The notes under the pieces were generated by a model. The model saw nothing but the letters and a program-made list of their open reading frames with translations, did not search any database and was not told where the DNA came from. Made by a program: the position numbers and the translations under genes. Below, piece after piece: positions 25,090 to 35,200 of a stretch of 59,423 nucleotides of DNA (positions are counted from its first letter, which is position 1; every line of letters begins with the position of its first letter). This DNA is from Sphingobacteriaceae bacterium. GTDB lineage: Bacteria; Bacteroidota; Bacteroidia; Sphingobacteriales; Sphingobacteriaceae. The stretch spans positions 1 to 59,423 of the forward strand of contig JAQSWM010000014.1 in assembly GCA_029266635.1 (NCBI GenBank). The letters are read 5' to 3'.

Positions 25090-27483
25090 ATGAAGATTTT
25101 TCGTCTACTGTTTATTTCCTTTTCGTTGGTTTTAGCGACAAACACTTTATCAAAAGCTCAGGGCACCATCAGTGGCATCATCACTGATAAATCCAATAAA
25201 TCTCCGCTGGAAGCTGCTACTGTTACTCTTAAATCCAGGCCTGAAAATGCTGTGGTTAAACAGCTTAGTAGCGGCGCACTGGGGAAGTTCTCGTTTTCTA
25301 ATATCCAGTTTGGCACTTACACGGTTGATGTTGCCTCAGTTGGCTTTCTGAACTATGCAAGCGGTTCTGTTACCGTTGACGAGCGACATCCGCTTGTGAC
25401 TTTATCAGTCAGCCTGACTTCCGATCAAAAGAAATTAAAGGAAGTGGTGGTAAGCGCTAAGAAACCTCTTTTTACAAATTCAATAGACCGGAAGGTGTAC
25501 AACGTAGAACAAGATGTAATGAGCAAGTCGGGAACGGCGAGCGATGTCTTGCAAAATGTTCCCCTTGTTCAGGTTGATATTGACGGGAATGTGAGCCTGC
25601 GGAATTCCAGCGTTACTATCCTGATAAATGGAAAGAAGAATCCACTTATGGGCAAGAATGCCGCTGCAGTTTTACAGCAACTGCCTGCAAACAGCATTGA
25701 GCGCATTGAGGTCATCACCAACCCTTCTGCACGTTGTAAGCCCGACGGACAGGGTGGCATAATCAACATCGTTTTAAAGAAAAATACTCGTCTCGGGTTA
25801 AATGGAAACGTTACAGCCAATGCCGGGAATGCAGGGCGCTATAATGCCAGCATGTTCCTCAACTACAATCCGAAAAAATTTAATGTTTTTGGCAGTTACA
25901 GCCTGCGACAGGATGACCGGCTTCGGCTCTCTACCAGCCTTCGCAACCAGAGCCAGCCCTCCGGCATTTTTTCAGATACGCTCACAGACCTTTCCCGCCC
26001 GTTTTCCAACATTGCAAGTGCCGGCGTAGATTTCAATCCTTCAGAAAAAACCAGTTTCGGCCTATCGGGGAATTACTATTCGAGGAGCATGCACAAGCAT
26101 GACAATACAGGCAAATTTGTGCAAAGCGCTACGGATATTGAAAATTATGACCGGAGGCTCGAAAATCATGAAACAGAAAGTGAGTCTGACGCCACAGCAT
26201 ACTTTGAGCATAACTTTAAAAAGGAAGATCATTTAATACGCCTGGAGCTTAACACCACGCATTCACCTGAGGTTGAAGATAACCGGTTTACAAACCAGTA
26301 TCATTTCCCTGTTCGGGGAGATTCTTTAGACAACACGCTGATCAGGCAGGTGCAAGACGAAAACCAGGTTATGCTCAGCTATGAGAATCCGATAAACGAT
26401 GATACACAATTAGAGCTGGGATATGAAGGCGATTTTAACAGGCAGGACCTGGATTTTTATGGCGAAGAATATAAGCCTGCAGCGGGGAGGTTTGTAACAG
26501 ATCCTGTTAAGACAAACCGCTTTATTTACGACGAAAACATTCACTCGCTTTACGGCACATTGACACACTCATTTGGAGAGTTTGGATTTGAGGGTGGTTT
26601 ACGGGCGGAGTATTCGGATATCCGGTCACGCCTGATAAACACCGGCGGCACAATACCCAGCCAGTACTTCAAAATTTATCCTACCCTCCATCTCTCGTAT
26701 GATTTAAGTAAGCTAACGCAGCTACAGTTAAACTATAGCCGCCGCGTGCGCCGCCCGGAGGGTGATGACCTGAACCCCTTCGCCGAATATCGCGACCCTA
26801 CAAACATCCGCGTGGGAAATCCCTACCTGAAGCCAGAGTTGACCCACTCAGTAGAACTGGGCTACCAGTGGAAAAAAGATAACCTTACCATTCTTCCAAG
26901 TATTTATTACCGATACAAATACAATGGCTTTACTTCTATCTCAAGGCCGTCGCCAAGCAATAGCTCAATCCTGATCACATCGCAGGAGAATTTATCAAAC
27001 GATCAGTCTGTGGGAGCAGACCTTGTTCTATCCGGAAGCATCACGAAAAAGGTTACATCAAACTTTAGCACAAATGTTTTCTACAACCAGATTGATGCTT
27101 CCAGCCTGGGTTATTCTGATAAGCGGTCAACCGTAACCTGGAGTGCAAACCTGAATTCGGTTTTCACGTTAAGCAGCAGTACCATGATGCAGGTGAATTC
27201 AAATTATCGTTCCGCCCGTTTAACCCCGCAGGGGAAAAACCTGCCAAGCTTTGTGATGAACATGGGATTGCGCCAGGAGGTTCTAAAGAAAAAAGGCTCA
27301 ATTTACTTCACCGCTTCCGACATTTTTAAATCGCAGCGGGAGGAGCAGCGCTTTGACACGCCAGCGTTGCAATTGCATTCAAAAAGGATCAGCAATTCGC
27401 GTATTTTCTTCGTGGGAATGGGCTACAGCTTTGGATATCAAAAGAAGAAAAAAGATAGTTTACAGTTTGATAACGGGCTTTAG
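25090..27483 (+). CDS. TonB-dependent-receptor-like outer-membrane barrel protein
   Basis: A signal peptide (to about residue 23) is followed by a carboxypeptidase-like regulatory domain (GTISGIITDKSNKSPLEAAT, about 25-105). Then comes a plug domain (VEQDVMSKSGTASDVLQNVP to PDGQGGIINIVLKKNTRLG, about 140-235) and an outer-membrane barrel of the OMP_b-brl_3 type to residue 797. I see no clear TonB box. Such proteins take up or secrete large ligands, or serve as general Bacteroidota outer-membrane barrels. No SusD partner is adjacent, so glycan uptake is not implied. A terminator follows at 27513. Confidence 0.88.
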   Translation: MKIFRLLFISFSLVLATNTLSKAQGTISGIITDKSNKSPLEAATVTLKSRPENAVVKQLSSGALGKFSFSNIQFGTYTVDVASVGFLNYASGSVTVDERHPLVTLSVSLTSDQKKLKEVVVSAKKPLFTNSIDRKVYNVEQDVMSKSGTASDVLQNVPLVQVDIDGNVSLRNSSVTILINGKKNPLMGKNAAAVLQQLPANSIERIEVITNPSARCKPDGQGGIINIVLKKNTRLGLNGNVTANAGNAGRYNASMFLNYNPKKFNVFGSYSLRQDDRLRLSTSLRNQSQPSGIFSDTLTDLSRPFSNIASAGVDFNPSEKTSFGLSGNYYSRSMHKHDNTGKFVQSATDIENYDRRLENHETESESDATAYFEHNFKKEDHLIRLELNTTHSPEVEDNRFTNQYHFPVRGDSLDNTLIRQVQDENQVMLSYENPINDDTQLELGYEGDFNRQDLDFYGEEYKPAAGRFVTDPVKTNRFIYDENIHSLYGTLTHSFGEFGFEGGLRAEYSDIRSRLINTGGTIPSQYFKIYPTLHLSYDLSKLTQLQLNYSRRVRRPEGDDLNPFAEYRDPTNIRVGNPYLKPELTHSVELGYQWKKDNLTILPSIYYRYKYNGFTSISRPSPSNSSILITSQENLSNDQSVGADLVLSGSITKKVTSNFSTNVFYNQIDASSLGYSDKRSTVTWSANLNSVFTLSSSTMMQVNSNYRSARLTPQGKNLPSFVMNMGLRQEVLKKKGSIYFTASDIFKSQREEQRFDTPALQLHSKRISNSRIFFVGMGYSFGYQKKKKDSLQFDNGL

Positions 27484-27512
27484 TGTTGGAAATTTGAATT
27501 TCTGGTGTACAC

Positions 27513-27545
27513 ACCCCTGGATTATGTTCGGGGGTTTGTTTTTAG
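27513..27545 (+). terminator. terminator after the barrel protein gene
   Basis: ACCCCTGGA and TTCGGGGGT pair with G-T wobbles around a 5-nt loop and lead into GTTTGTTTTT. Confidence 0.72.
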
Positions 27546-27584
27546 AGGTGCCGGAAGCATGCAAGAGGTTATCGCCCGTGATAA

Positions 27585-27734
27585 AACATCTTTGGCATCA
27601 CCTGGCTGAAGGATAAGTCGCTTGCTGATCTGGACAACCTCCCAGATCCGGATGTGCTTGCAGAGGAGATCGCCGAGAACCTGGAGAGTGCGTTATGCAG
27701 TTTCAGGGAGGTGATAGCGCAGTTGAAGAAGTAG
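27585..27734 (+). pseudogene. C-terminal remnant of a type I DNA methyltransferase (HsdM)
   Basis: An open stretch of 49 codons, preceded at once by an in-frame TAA and with no start codon of its own, reads NIFGITWLKDKSLADLDNLP and continues DPDVLAEEIAENLESAL to QLKK. I recognise this as the conserved C-terminus of HsdM-type N6-adenine methyltransferase subunits. Nothing upstream codes for the rest of the enzyme, so it is a truncated relic of a lost restriction-modification locus, left 40 bp after the terminator of the barrel gene. Confidence 0.78.
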
Positions 27735-27775
27735 GCTCCAAACTTTCTCCCGCATCTGAATGTTCGCCTCTAAAC

Positions 27776-28066
27776 ATGAAAATATTAGTTCCCGGTACAG
27801 GCGAGAGATGTTCCAAAGTAGTTAAAACAGATTTTGATAAATTCAAAATCCCCGCGCCTCCGGGCGGCTGCGAAAGCCAAAAAGATCAAACTGTTATGCT
27901 CTTTACCGACTCAGAACAGGCTGTCAAATATGCGCTGCACCTGGGCGATGTAATAGAGCGGATGTCTGCAAAGAAAGGGTATGACTGTTCAATCAAAAAA
28001 ATCAAAGTCATAATTAGCGCCATAAACGAACAGGCGGATTTCAGCTCGCTGGAGTTTCCGGAGTAG
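27776..28066 (+). CDS. 96-residue protein of unknown function
   Basis: From ATG 27776 the protein reads MKILVPGTGERCSKVVKTDF, with a CSK and a PPGGC cysteine pair, then a helix-rich end (TDSEQAVKYALHLGDVIERM). The frame stays open upstream to 27695, but that part overlaps the HsdM remnant in another frame, so the shorter start is chosen. The opening, KILVPGTG-x-x-C, loosely resembles small redox-type proteins (MTH895/thioredoxin-like, KI-x-V-x-G-x-G-C-x-x-C), though the second active-site cysteine is missing. I would not assign a function. Confidence 0.5.
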   Translation: MKILVPGTGERCSKVVKTDFDKFKIPAPPGGCESQKDQTVMLFTDSEQAVKYALHLGDVIERMSAKKGYDCSIKKIKVIISAINEQADFSSLEFPE

Positions 28067-28175
28067 GTGCGCAACCTCCCGCTCGACAGTGCGAACGTCT
28101 CTATTTGCTGGCTGGCTCGGTTGCAAAGGCTGTCATCGTCTTTTTAATTGATCTTATACATCTTTTCTCAAGCGC

Positions 28176-28702
28176 ATGGATGGACGTACTTTATGCGGCT
28201 TGGCAAACCTGACTAAAAAGCTTTGTAAATGTAATGATAGGGAAATACCTGGTCGTGAGCTGCCAATTTCGTTTTTAACGATTATTTTCGGGGGGATGAT
28301 ATTTTTCCCAACATTTCAACTGCAGGCGTGTTGCGTTTTGTACAAACGTGTTATTGAAAATGAAAATTTGCCCTGTGCTGATTTGCCTCCTGAGAGAGAA
28401 GACTACCTGAAGTACCCAACCTTATTTGATATTGTAGCCGCAATGAAAGCGGATGATTTTGAACCGAGGCTGATCGATAACCCGGCCTTAAAAGGCTTGA
28501 AAAAATGGCAAAGGCTGAGAGGGAAGAGGGTTTACCGCCCAAAGATGGCTGGCTGGATACTCTGATTTTGGAATTGGAGCAAAGAATTATAACTCGCCTG
28601 CAGGCAATCTGCAATGTATGCGGGCTTTTAAGAGTATCGATGATGTACTTAAATTGTGGGGATTATTCTATAGAGCAGTGCATCATCCCGGGAAAATTGT
28701 GA
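28176..28702 (+). pseudogene. probable frameshifted gene of unknown function
   Basis: The first frame (28176-28565) gives a plausible acidic helical stretch, LPPEREDYLKYPTLFDIVAA, up to ALKGLKK. It then turns into poor sequence and stops. The next frame takes up with KMAKAEREEGLPPKDGWLDT and continues LILELEQRIITRLQAIC to 28702. The switch falls on a run of six A (28500-28505); a seventh A would join the two frames into one protein of about 175 residues. Either a real inactivating deletion or a sequencing error in the homopolymer would explain this. The N-terminal 50 residues may not be coding. Family not recognised. Confidence 0.45.
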
Positions 28703-28742
28703 CCAGCTTAAACCATACTGAGTTCAGGTAATCTAAACCATC

Positions 28743-30188
28743 ATGCGTAAAGAATTTTCAGCTTACACACGGCTGGCCAGAACGGCGGGAATCTTATTGT
28801 TGCTATGCCTCTCGGATTTAGCACATGGAAGCTCTGTCACCGAGGCTCCGGCTGCAGGCAGCCGGCCTAATATTCTTTTTATCGTTGGCGATGACATGGG
28901 TTTTGCGGATGTTGGCTTTCACGGATGCAAGGATATCCCCACGCCAAACCTTGATGCTTTAGCAAAATCGGGAATGAAATTTACGAATGGGTATGTCACA
29001 GGCCCATATTGTTCTCCAACGCGTGCTGGCCTGCTTACAGGGCGTTATCAGCAGAAATTTGGACATGAGTTCAATGCCGACGGCCCCAATGGCTTGCCTT
29101 TAACTGAAACAACCGTTGCCCAGCGCTTGAAAACAATTGGCTATACCACAGGGCTGGTGGGAAAGTGGCATTTGGGATCATTGCCTCAATTCCATCCGCA
29201 AAAACGGGGATTCGATGATTTCTTTGGTTTCCTTGGTGGGGCTCATAGTTATTTTGACAAAAAGGGAATTTTAAGAGGTAATGAACAGGTTGCGGAGCTT
29301 GATTATACCACAGACGCCTTTGGGCGGGAGGCGGTATCGTTTATAGACAGGAACAAGGGCAAGCCATGGTTCCTGTATCTAGCGTTTAATGCTGTGCACA
29401 CTCCCATGAGTGCTACTGAAGAACGGCTGGCCAAATTTTTTAACATTACAGATAAGCGCAGACGAACGTATGCAGCTATGATGTTAGCAATGGACGAAGC
29501 GATAGGAACGGTTCGTAAAAAATTGGCGGAAAGCGGACAGGAAAAAAATACGCTTATTTTGTTTATCAGCGATAATGGCGGCCCTACAATGCCGGGTGTT
29601 ACCATCAATGGAGCCAGCAATTACCCGTTAAGAGGCTCTAAGCGCACCACTCTTGAAGGCGGAATCCATGTTCCTTTTCTTTTGTCATGGCCCGGGCATG
29701 TTAAGCCAGGAGTCTACACCAAACCCGTTATTCAACTCGATGCTACAGCTACAGCCTTGGCTTCGGCAGGGCTTGCTTTGAAACCGGAATGGAAACTCGA
29801 CGGTGTAAATCTTATTCCTTTTATCACCGGCAAAAATACACAATCGCCGCACGACGCTCTTTACTGGCGTTTCGGCAAGCAGATGGCAATCCGCATGGGG
29901 GATTACAAACTTGTTCGATATGATAGAAATGCCGACACAACTCTCACTACAAAAAAAGGGCTCGGCGCACCACCGGTAACTTCAGCAAAACTATACCACC
30001 TGTCTACGGATATTGGCGAAAAAACCGATCTTTCTTCCTCAATGCCTGCAAAAGTGAAAGAATTACAGGCAAAGTGGGATACATGGAATACCACAAACAT
30101 ACAGCCCTTGTGGGGATACGGCAGTGGCAGCGACGGTGAAAAAATTACCCCGTCGAAAGGCAAGAAAAAGCGTAGAGCTAAGTCATAA
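28743..30188 (+). CDS. secreted sulfatase (arylsulfatase family)
   Basis: A signal peptide (to about residue 30) precedes the sulfatase domain. Metal-binding Asp50-Asp51 lie in ILFIVGDDMGFADVG. The formylglycine motif CSPTRAGLLTGR starts at Cys90, of the C-x-P-x-R type that needs a sulfatase-maturating enzyme. HLGSLPQFHPQKRGF, LFISDNGG and the C-terminal LRGSKRTTLEGGIHVPF region complete the family pattern. At 481 residues the length is normal, and the tail is lysine/arginine-rich. It would remove sulfate esters from glycans or other compounds outside the cytoplasm. No maturase gene is in the window. Confidence 0.92.
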   Translation: MRKEFSAYTRLARTAGILLLLCLSDLAHGSSVTEAPAAGSRPNILFIVGDDMGFADVGFHGCKDIPTPNLDALAKSGMKFTNGYVTGPYCSPTRAGLLTGRYQQKFGHEFNADGPNGLPLTETTVAQRLKTIGYTTGLVGKWHLGSLPQFHPQKRGFDDFFGFLGGAHSYFDKKGILRGNEQVAELDYTTDAFGREAVSFIDRNKGKPWFLYLAFNAVHTPMSATEERLAKFFNITDKRRRTYAAMMLAMDEAIGTVRKKLAESGQEKNTLILFISDNGGPTMPGVTINGASNYPLRGSKRTTLEGGIHVPFLLSWPGHVKPGVYTKPVIQLDATATALASAGLALKPEWKLDGVNLIPFITGKNTQSPHDALYWRFGKQMAIRMGDYKLVRYDRNADTTLTTKKGLGAPPVTSAKLYHLSTDIGEKTDLSSSMPAKVKELQAKWDTWNTTNIQPLWGYGSGSDGEKITPSKGKKKRRAKS

Positions 30189-30467
30189 CGCCGTAGCGGA
30201 CCGATCCTTCATAAATTTTTTCTTGCCGGCGGTATCTGCAGTGGAACGCTATTGGTTTTAACGATTCGCCAGGGGCTAAAAATATTTGTGTTGCCGATAA
30301 ACAAGATAGGGCCATCTTCCTGATTCTTTTCAGTATAACCGGTGCCGGAGAATTTATTGAGTATCTTTAGAAAAATCCTACCACTTATAACCTCTGCTTA
30401 GTATTGCCTTTTCTGGTCTGGTAATTATTTGAGCCTATGCCACATCAGACCTTAAATTCTTAAAATT

Positions 30468-30602
30468 ATGAGCAAAGACAAAGGAAAGAACGAGAAGAAG
30501 CCGGTAGTTCCGGGTGCCAAAAAGGCACAGTCTGATTATCAAACCGGTAAATCATCGGTATCTAAAATTGAGCCGTTAACGAATACTAAAAGCAAGAAAT
30601 GA
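30468..30602 (+). CDS. 44-residue lysine-rich protein
   Basis: MSKDKGKNEKKPVVPGAKKA and then QSDYQTGKSSVSKIEPLTNT form a short, basic, disordered protein. Its TGA overlaps the ATG of the next gene (ATGA at 30599), so translation is probably coupled. No family recognised; the clean overlap and open frame argue that it is real. The 279-bp gap upstream, after the sulfatase, shows no clear feature. Confidence 0.55.
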   Translation: MSKDKGKNEKKPVVPGAKKAQSDYQTGKSSVSKIEPLTNTKSKK

Positions 30603-30913
30603 TGGGGTCTTTAAATATTGAACAACAAGCTAACATGTACCTGTTCGAACTTAACAGCTGTGCCAGGGAATATTGGTTTAAGCCTGATGAAGGTTGGGAA
30701 CTGAGCCTTGCTACCAATGAAGAGCGGCAGGCCATTGAACGGAAATACAAGCCAACTCATACCACCACAGGCTTGCCTGAAACTCTTTTACAGATGCATG
30801 GGATGGTTAAAGCACAGTTAGTGCAGCCCGGTTTTTACAATAATTCAGGGTTAACTGTAAATACTAAGGAACTGAAGTGCCTGATTGCGTTCAATCCTGA
30901 CAGGTTACGTTGA
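30599..30913 (+). CDS. 104-residue protein of unknown function
   Basis: A soluble protein rich in polar residues and tryptophan (EYWFKPDEGWELSLATNEER), with no signal peptide or membrane helix. Two ATG codons stand in tandem at 30599 and 30602. The first overlaps the stop of the small lysine-rich gene by 4 bases, which favours coupled translation. The 121 bp to the convergent dehydrogenase gene holds no clear terminator. I do not recognise the family. Confidence 0.6.
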   Translation: MMGSLNIEQQANMYLFELNSCAREYWFKPDEGWELSLATNEERQAIERKYKPTHTTTGLPETLLQMHGMVKAQLVQPGFYNNSGLTVNTKELKCLIAFNPDRLR

Positions 30914-31034
30914 TGAGAAAGGCCTAAACAAGGGTTGCTACCAGAAGCCTCATTGTTCAAACCGCAGAAGCCATTAAGTCCTCTGTAGGGTTACATAGTT
31001 AACAGGGTTGCGACGCGAAGGTTTTCTGCTGACC

Positions 31035-32042
31035 CTAATTCAGCAGCACTGAAGGATCCGGTTCCTGCCCAAGGCTAAGCCGATAAACACTATCCAAAGT
31101 AATTTCAGCTATCTGAGAAAGCGCCTCTTCGGTAAAAAATGCCTGATGCCCGGTAACCAGCACATTGGGGAAGCTCATCAGCCGCTGAATATTATCGTCT
31201 TGTATGATCATTTCAGACAAATCCTTGAAGAAAAGCTTATCCTCCTGCTCGTAAACGTCGATGCCTAGATTTGCTATTTTGTGGTTCTTTAGCGAGTTTA
31301 TAACATCGTGCGTCTGTACGAGCCCGCCACGGCTGGTATTGATGATTGTTACACCATCCTTCACGATTTTGAGCGTATCCTGATTGATCATGTACTTGTT
31401 CTCTGAAGTAAGCGGGCAATGCAGCGAGAGAATGTCAGACTGTTTTAAAACCTCCTCTAATGAAACGTAATGTACGCCAAGTGTTTTCACTTCGTTGTCG
31501 GGAAGTGGGTCGTAGGCCAGGAGCTTGCAGCCAAATCCAAGCATGATCCTGCAAAAAGCCTTTCCTATCTGTCCTGTGCCAATCACGCCAACCGTTTTGC
31601 CATAAAGGTTGAAGCCGAGCAATCCGGTTATGGAAAAGTTTTGCTCCCTCACCCGGTTATAAGCCTTATGTGTTTTCCTGACCAGTGTGAGAAGGATTGC
31701 TACGGCGTGTTCAGCGACGGCTTCCGGCGAATAAGCGGGTACCCGGCATATCCGGATTTGGTGTTTTCGGGCGGCTTCCACATCCACATTGTTAAAGCCG
31801 GCACATCGCAGGGCGATCACTTTCACGCCCTTAGCGGCCAGCTGTTCAATTACTTCTGCGGTAAGTTTATCATTTACAAATACACACACGGCAAAGGTGC
31901 CTTGGGCTACTGCATTGACGATGTGAGGCCCGAGGTGGGTGTCGAGAAACTCTAACTGAAGCCCATAGCCCTTGTTGTGTTTGATAAAGAATGCTTTATC
32001 ATAAGGCTTAGCTGAGAAGAATAGTAATTGGTTTGTTGCCAT
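31035..32042 (-). CDS. ldhA: D-lactate dehydrogenase-like 2-hydroxyacid dehydrogenase
   Basis: The start region NQLLFFSAKPYDKAFF is typical of LdhA-type D-lactate dehydrogenases. The NAD-binding fold has GVIGTGQIGKAFC (about residue 150). The catalytic set is visible: the Arg region NTSRGGLVQT (about 235), Glu in DVYEQEDKLFF (about 265) and His in TGHQAFFTEEAL (about 297). It reduces pyruvate to D-lactate with NADH, or acts on a related 2-keto acid. The longer frame starts at a TTG at 32066; ATG 32042 gives 335 residues, the normal family length, so I chose it. Confidence 0.9.
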   Translation of the reverse strand: MATNQLLFFSAKPYDKAFFIKHNKGYGLQLEFLDTHLGPHIVNAVAQGTFAVCVFVNDKLTAEVIEQLAAKGVKVIALRCAGFNNVDVEAARKHQIRICRVPAYSPEAVAEHAVAILLTLVRKTHKAYNRVREQNFSITGLLGFNLYGKTVGVIGTGQIGKAFCRIMLGFGCKLLAYDPLPDNEVKTLGVHYVSLEEVLKQSDILSLHCPLTSENKYMINQDTLKIVKDGVTIINTSRGGLVQTHDVINSLKNHKIANLGIDVYEQEDKLFFKDLSEMIIQDDNIQRLMSFPNVLVTGHQAFFTEEALSQIAEITLDSVYRLSLGQEPDPSVLLN

Positions 32043-32253
32043 ACTGGGTAAGGTAAAATCTCGCAAATTGTTTGCACGGTTAGATGATGACGTTAAGGGA
32101 GGCGAAGGCCTGGCCGCTTTGGCTATTGATTTGCGTGCGTACTTTATAGCGGGATCCGGAAGGACGTCTTATAACTTAAACCTGCCGATACACACAGCTA
32201 AGTAAAGTTCCCGTTTAACCGAGCGGTTTCCCGTTAACTCATTTATTTATAGT

Positions 32254-32261
32254 TACATTTG
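32254..32261 (+). promoter_or_regulatory. possible -7 box of the CheB/CheR fusion gene
   Basis: TACATTTG fits TAnnTTTG and lies 32 bp before the ATG. No TTG stands at the usual -33 position, so support is partial. Confidence 0.4.
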
Positions 32262-32293
32262 ATATAATCCCACCGGCTTCCATTACTTTCACT

Positions 32294-35200
32294 ATGGCTA
32301 AAATCAGCAGTTCGCAATATATTATAGCCATAGGTGCATCCGCAGGGGGGCTTGAGGCCATATCAGCTTTTTTCGACTATACTCCACTCGATGCGGTATC
32401 TTATATAATCATCCAGCATCTTTCTGCCGATTTCAAAAGCCACATGGCGACCATTCTGGATAAGCATACCAAGCTCCAGATCGTGGAGGCTACCAATAAT
32501 ATCCAGATAGAGCCCAACAAAGTTTATCTTATCCCAAGCTCAAATTTCATGGCCATTCAAAAGGGGCGGCTGATACTATCCGACAAAAAGGGCCAAAAGC
32601 CGCCGCATATGACCATCGACTATTTCTTTTCGTCTCTTGCGATGGAACGGGAAAATAAAGCGATCGGGGTCGTTTTATCGGGGACCGGAAGAGACGGTTC
32701 AAGCGGAATACAGGCGATAAAAAATGCGGGCGGGATAGTCCTGGTGCAGGACCCCGGCTCGGCTGCATTTAACGAAATGCCAATCGCTGCCATTGGCACC
32801 GGCTGTGCCGACACTATCCTTTCTCCCAAAGATATGCCGCAGGTAATAGAGGCTTACGTAAAGGATGGTATTTTAGAAAAACCTCGGGTTGTAGACATAC
32901 AGGATATAACGCCCGCAGAAGTTTCAACGATTGTAAGCCTCATAACAGACAGTTTGCCACTGGATTTTACCAATTATAAACAACCGACAATTTTCCGGAG
33001 GATCAAGAGGCGGATGTTACAAAATAATATTAAAAACGCAGCTGATTATCTGAGCTATCTTAAAAGCAACTCCAACGAAATCCAACTTTTAGCCAACGAC
33101 TTTTTAATCGGCGTAACTTCCTTTTTCAGAGATGCTCAAGCGTTTAAAATAATGGAAAAGATTGTTATCCCCGAACTGGTAGGGCACCGTGGGAAAGAGC
33201 TTTTGAAGATCTGGGTGGCCGGATGTTCCAGTGGTGAAGAAGCGTACTCGCTGGCAATTTTAATCAGTGAGCATGTCGAGAAGGCTGAGGGCGAATTCGA
33301 AGTTAAGATCTTCGCTACAGACATTAACCAGGCAGCACTTCGGGTTGCAGCAAAAGGTGTTTACACTGATGGTATTGAAAAGGATATTTCCAAAGAAAGG
33401 CTCAAAAACTATTTTGATAAAGAAGGCAATCTCTACAAAGTGAAGCCCAACATACGTAATATGCTCATTTTTGCGCAGCACGATCTTACGAAAAACCCGC
33501 CCTACTGCAATGTGGATTTGATATGCTGCAGGAACCTCCTTATTTACCTTGATTCAAGTTTGCAGAAGAAGGTATTCAACATGATGCATTTTGGGTTAAA
33601 AAAGGGTGGGTTTCTTTTTTTAGGCCCTAGCGAAAATGCAGCTATCCTGAAGGATGATTTTGATGAGATAAACAATAAGTGGAAAATATTTAAATCCAAA
33701 AAAGCCAGTCGCTCTTACAGATTTGATGGTTTTCCGGTACAGGTTATAGAGGGAATAAACGAAGAGAATGTAGAAACCGGGAAGGAAACCGGCGAACCTT
33801 TAATCACTGCAGCAGTAACTGATGAATTGAATTTAGCTATTTGTGAAGAATCGGGCCTGAGCGGTGTTGCGGCAGACAAGAGCTTAAAGGTTATCCATTC
33901 ATTTGGAAACCTCTCCCGATATCTGAAAAACGGGCACTTCAAACAGAACTTAGGTGATTTATTGCCTGACGAAATTGCAATGTCTTTAAAAGCTGCCGTT
34001 CATAAAGCACTTAAAACTAAAAAAAAGGTGCAGCTTGATGGCCTTTTCTTTAAAGACAAAGCAGTTACCCGTGCAGTAAACATAACGGTTAAGCCGCTTG
34101 CTGCTGTAGATGCTGAACAGTCTGTAATGATCTTATTTGCGGAAGGCCTAAAGCCCAAAATCCGGACTGCGCCGAGCGATATGCACGATCTTACAAAGCA
34201 GTACCTGTTAAACCTCGAAAAAGAGCTCACTGAAACCAGGCAGAACCTGGAGCAGGCTTATCAGCGCATTGAGTCTACAAACGAAAACCTTCAATCATTC
34301 AACGAAGAATTGCTGTCTGCAAATGAAGAACTGCAAAGCTCCAACGAAGAACTTCAGTCGGTAAACGAAGAGTTACAAACCATTAACAGAGAGCACCATA
34401 TAGCAAACGTTGCGTTAAATGAACTCAATGACGATTTAAATAATTATTTCAGGAGTAACGTAAATGGGCAGTTGTTTGTGGACCGAAACCTGATGTTAAA
34501 GAATTATTCGCCGGGCGCTGTGAAACACATAAATATCCGCGAAAGCGATATTGGCCGGCCACTCAGCAATATTACCACGAATATGAAGATGGAAACCCTG
34601 CTGGCAGATATCGAAAAGGTAATTTTTAATGATGAAACCATTGTCAGGGAAGCCGAATCGCTCGACGGGAAAACATACCAGGTCATGACCATGCCTTATA
34701 TACGTACGAGTACGGGAAATACAGACGGAGCGATTATCAGCTTCTATGATATCACCGAGTTGAAAAAGCTGATGAAGAATCTTGAGGCAACAAACAATAG
34801 CCTTTTAAGGATCAATGGCGATCTCAGCAATTTTGTTTATGGAGCATCGCATGATCTAAATGCCCCGATTTTTAATATCGAAGCAGTATTGAAATTACTT
34901 AACGGCAAAATTGACATGCACAATCCGGAGGTGCTCACACTATCAGGAATACTTGAGAAATCTCTTGTGAACGTTAAAGCCGTTATTACCGACCTTGCAA
35001 AGGTGGGCCACATCGAAGCTGATATGCTCGATGATGAGCACGTGGAATCCTTTGAAGAGAAGTTCCGGTCAATAGCCGGAATCATATCAGAAAAGATCAG
35101 AGAAAGCAAGGCTGTATTTAAAACAGATTTTCAGGTAAAAGAGGTCAGGTTTCCTAAAAAGAACCTGCGAAGTATTATTCTGAACCTGATTACTAACGCA

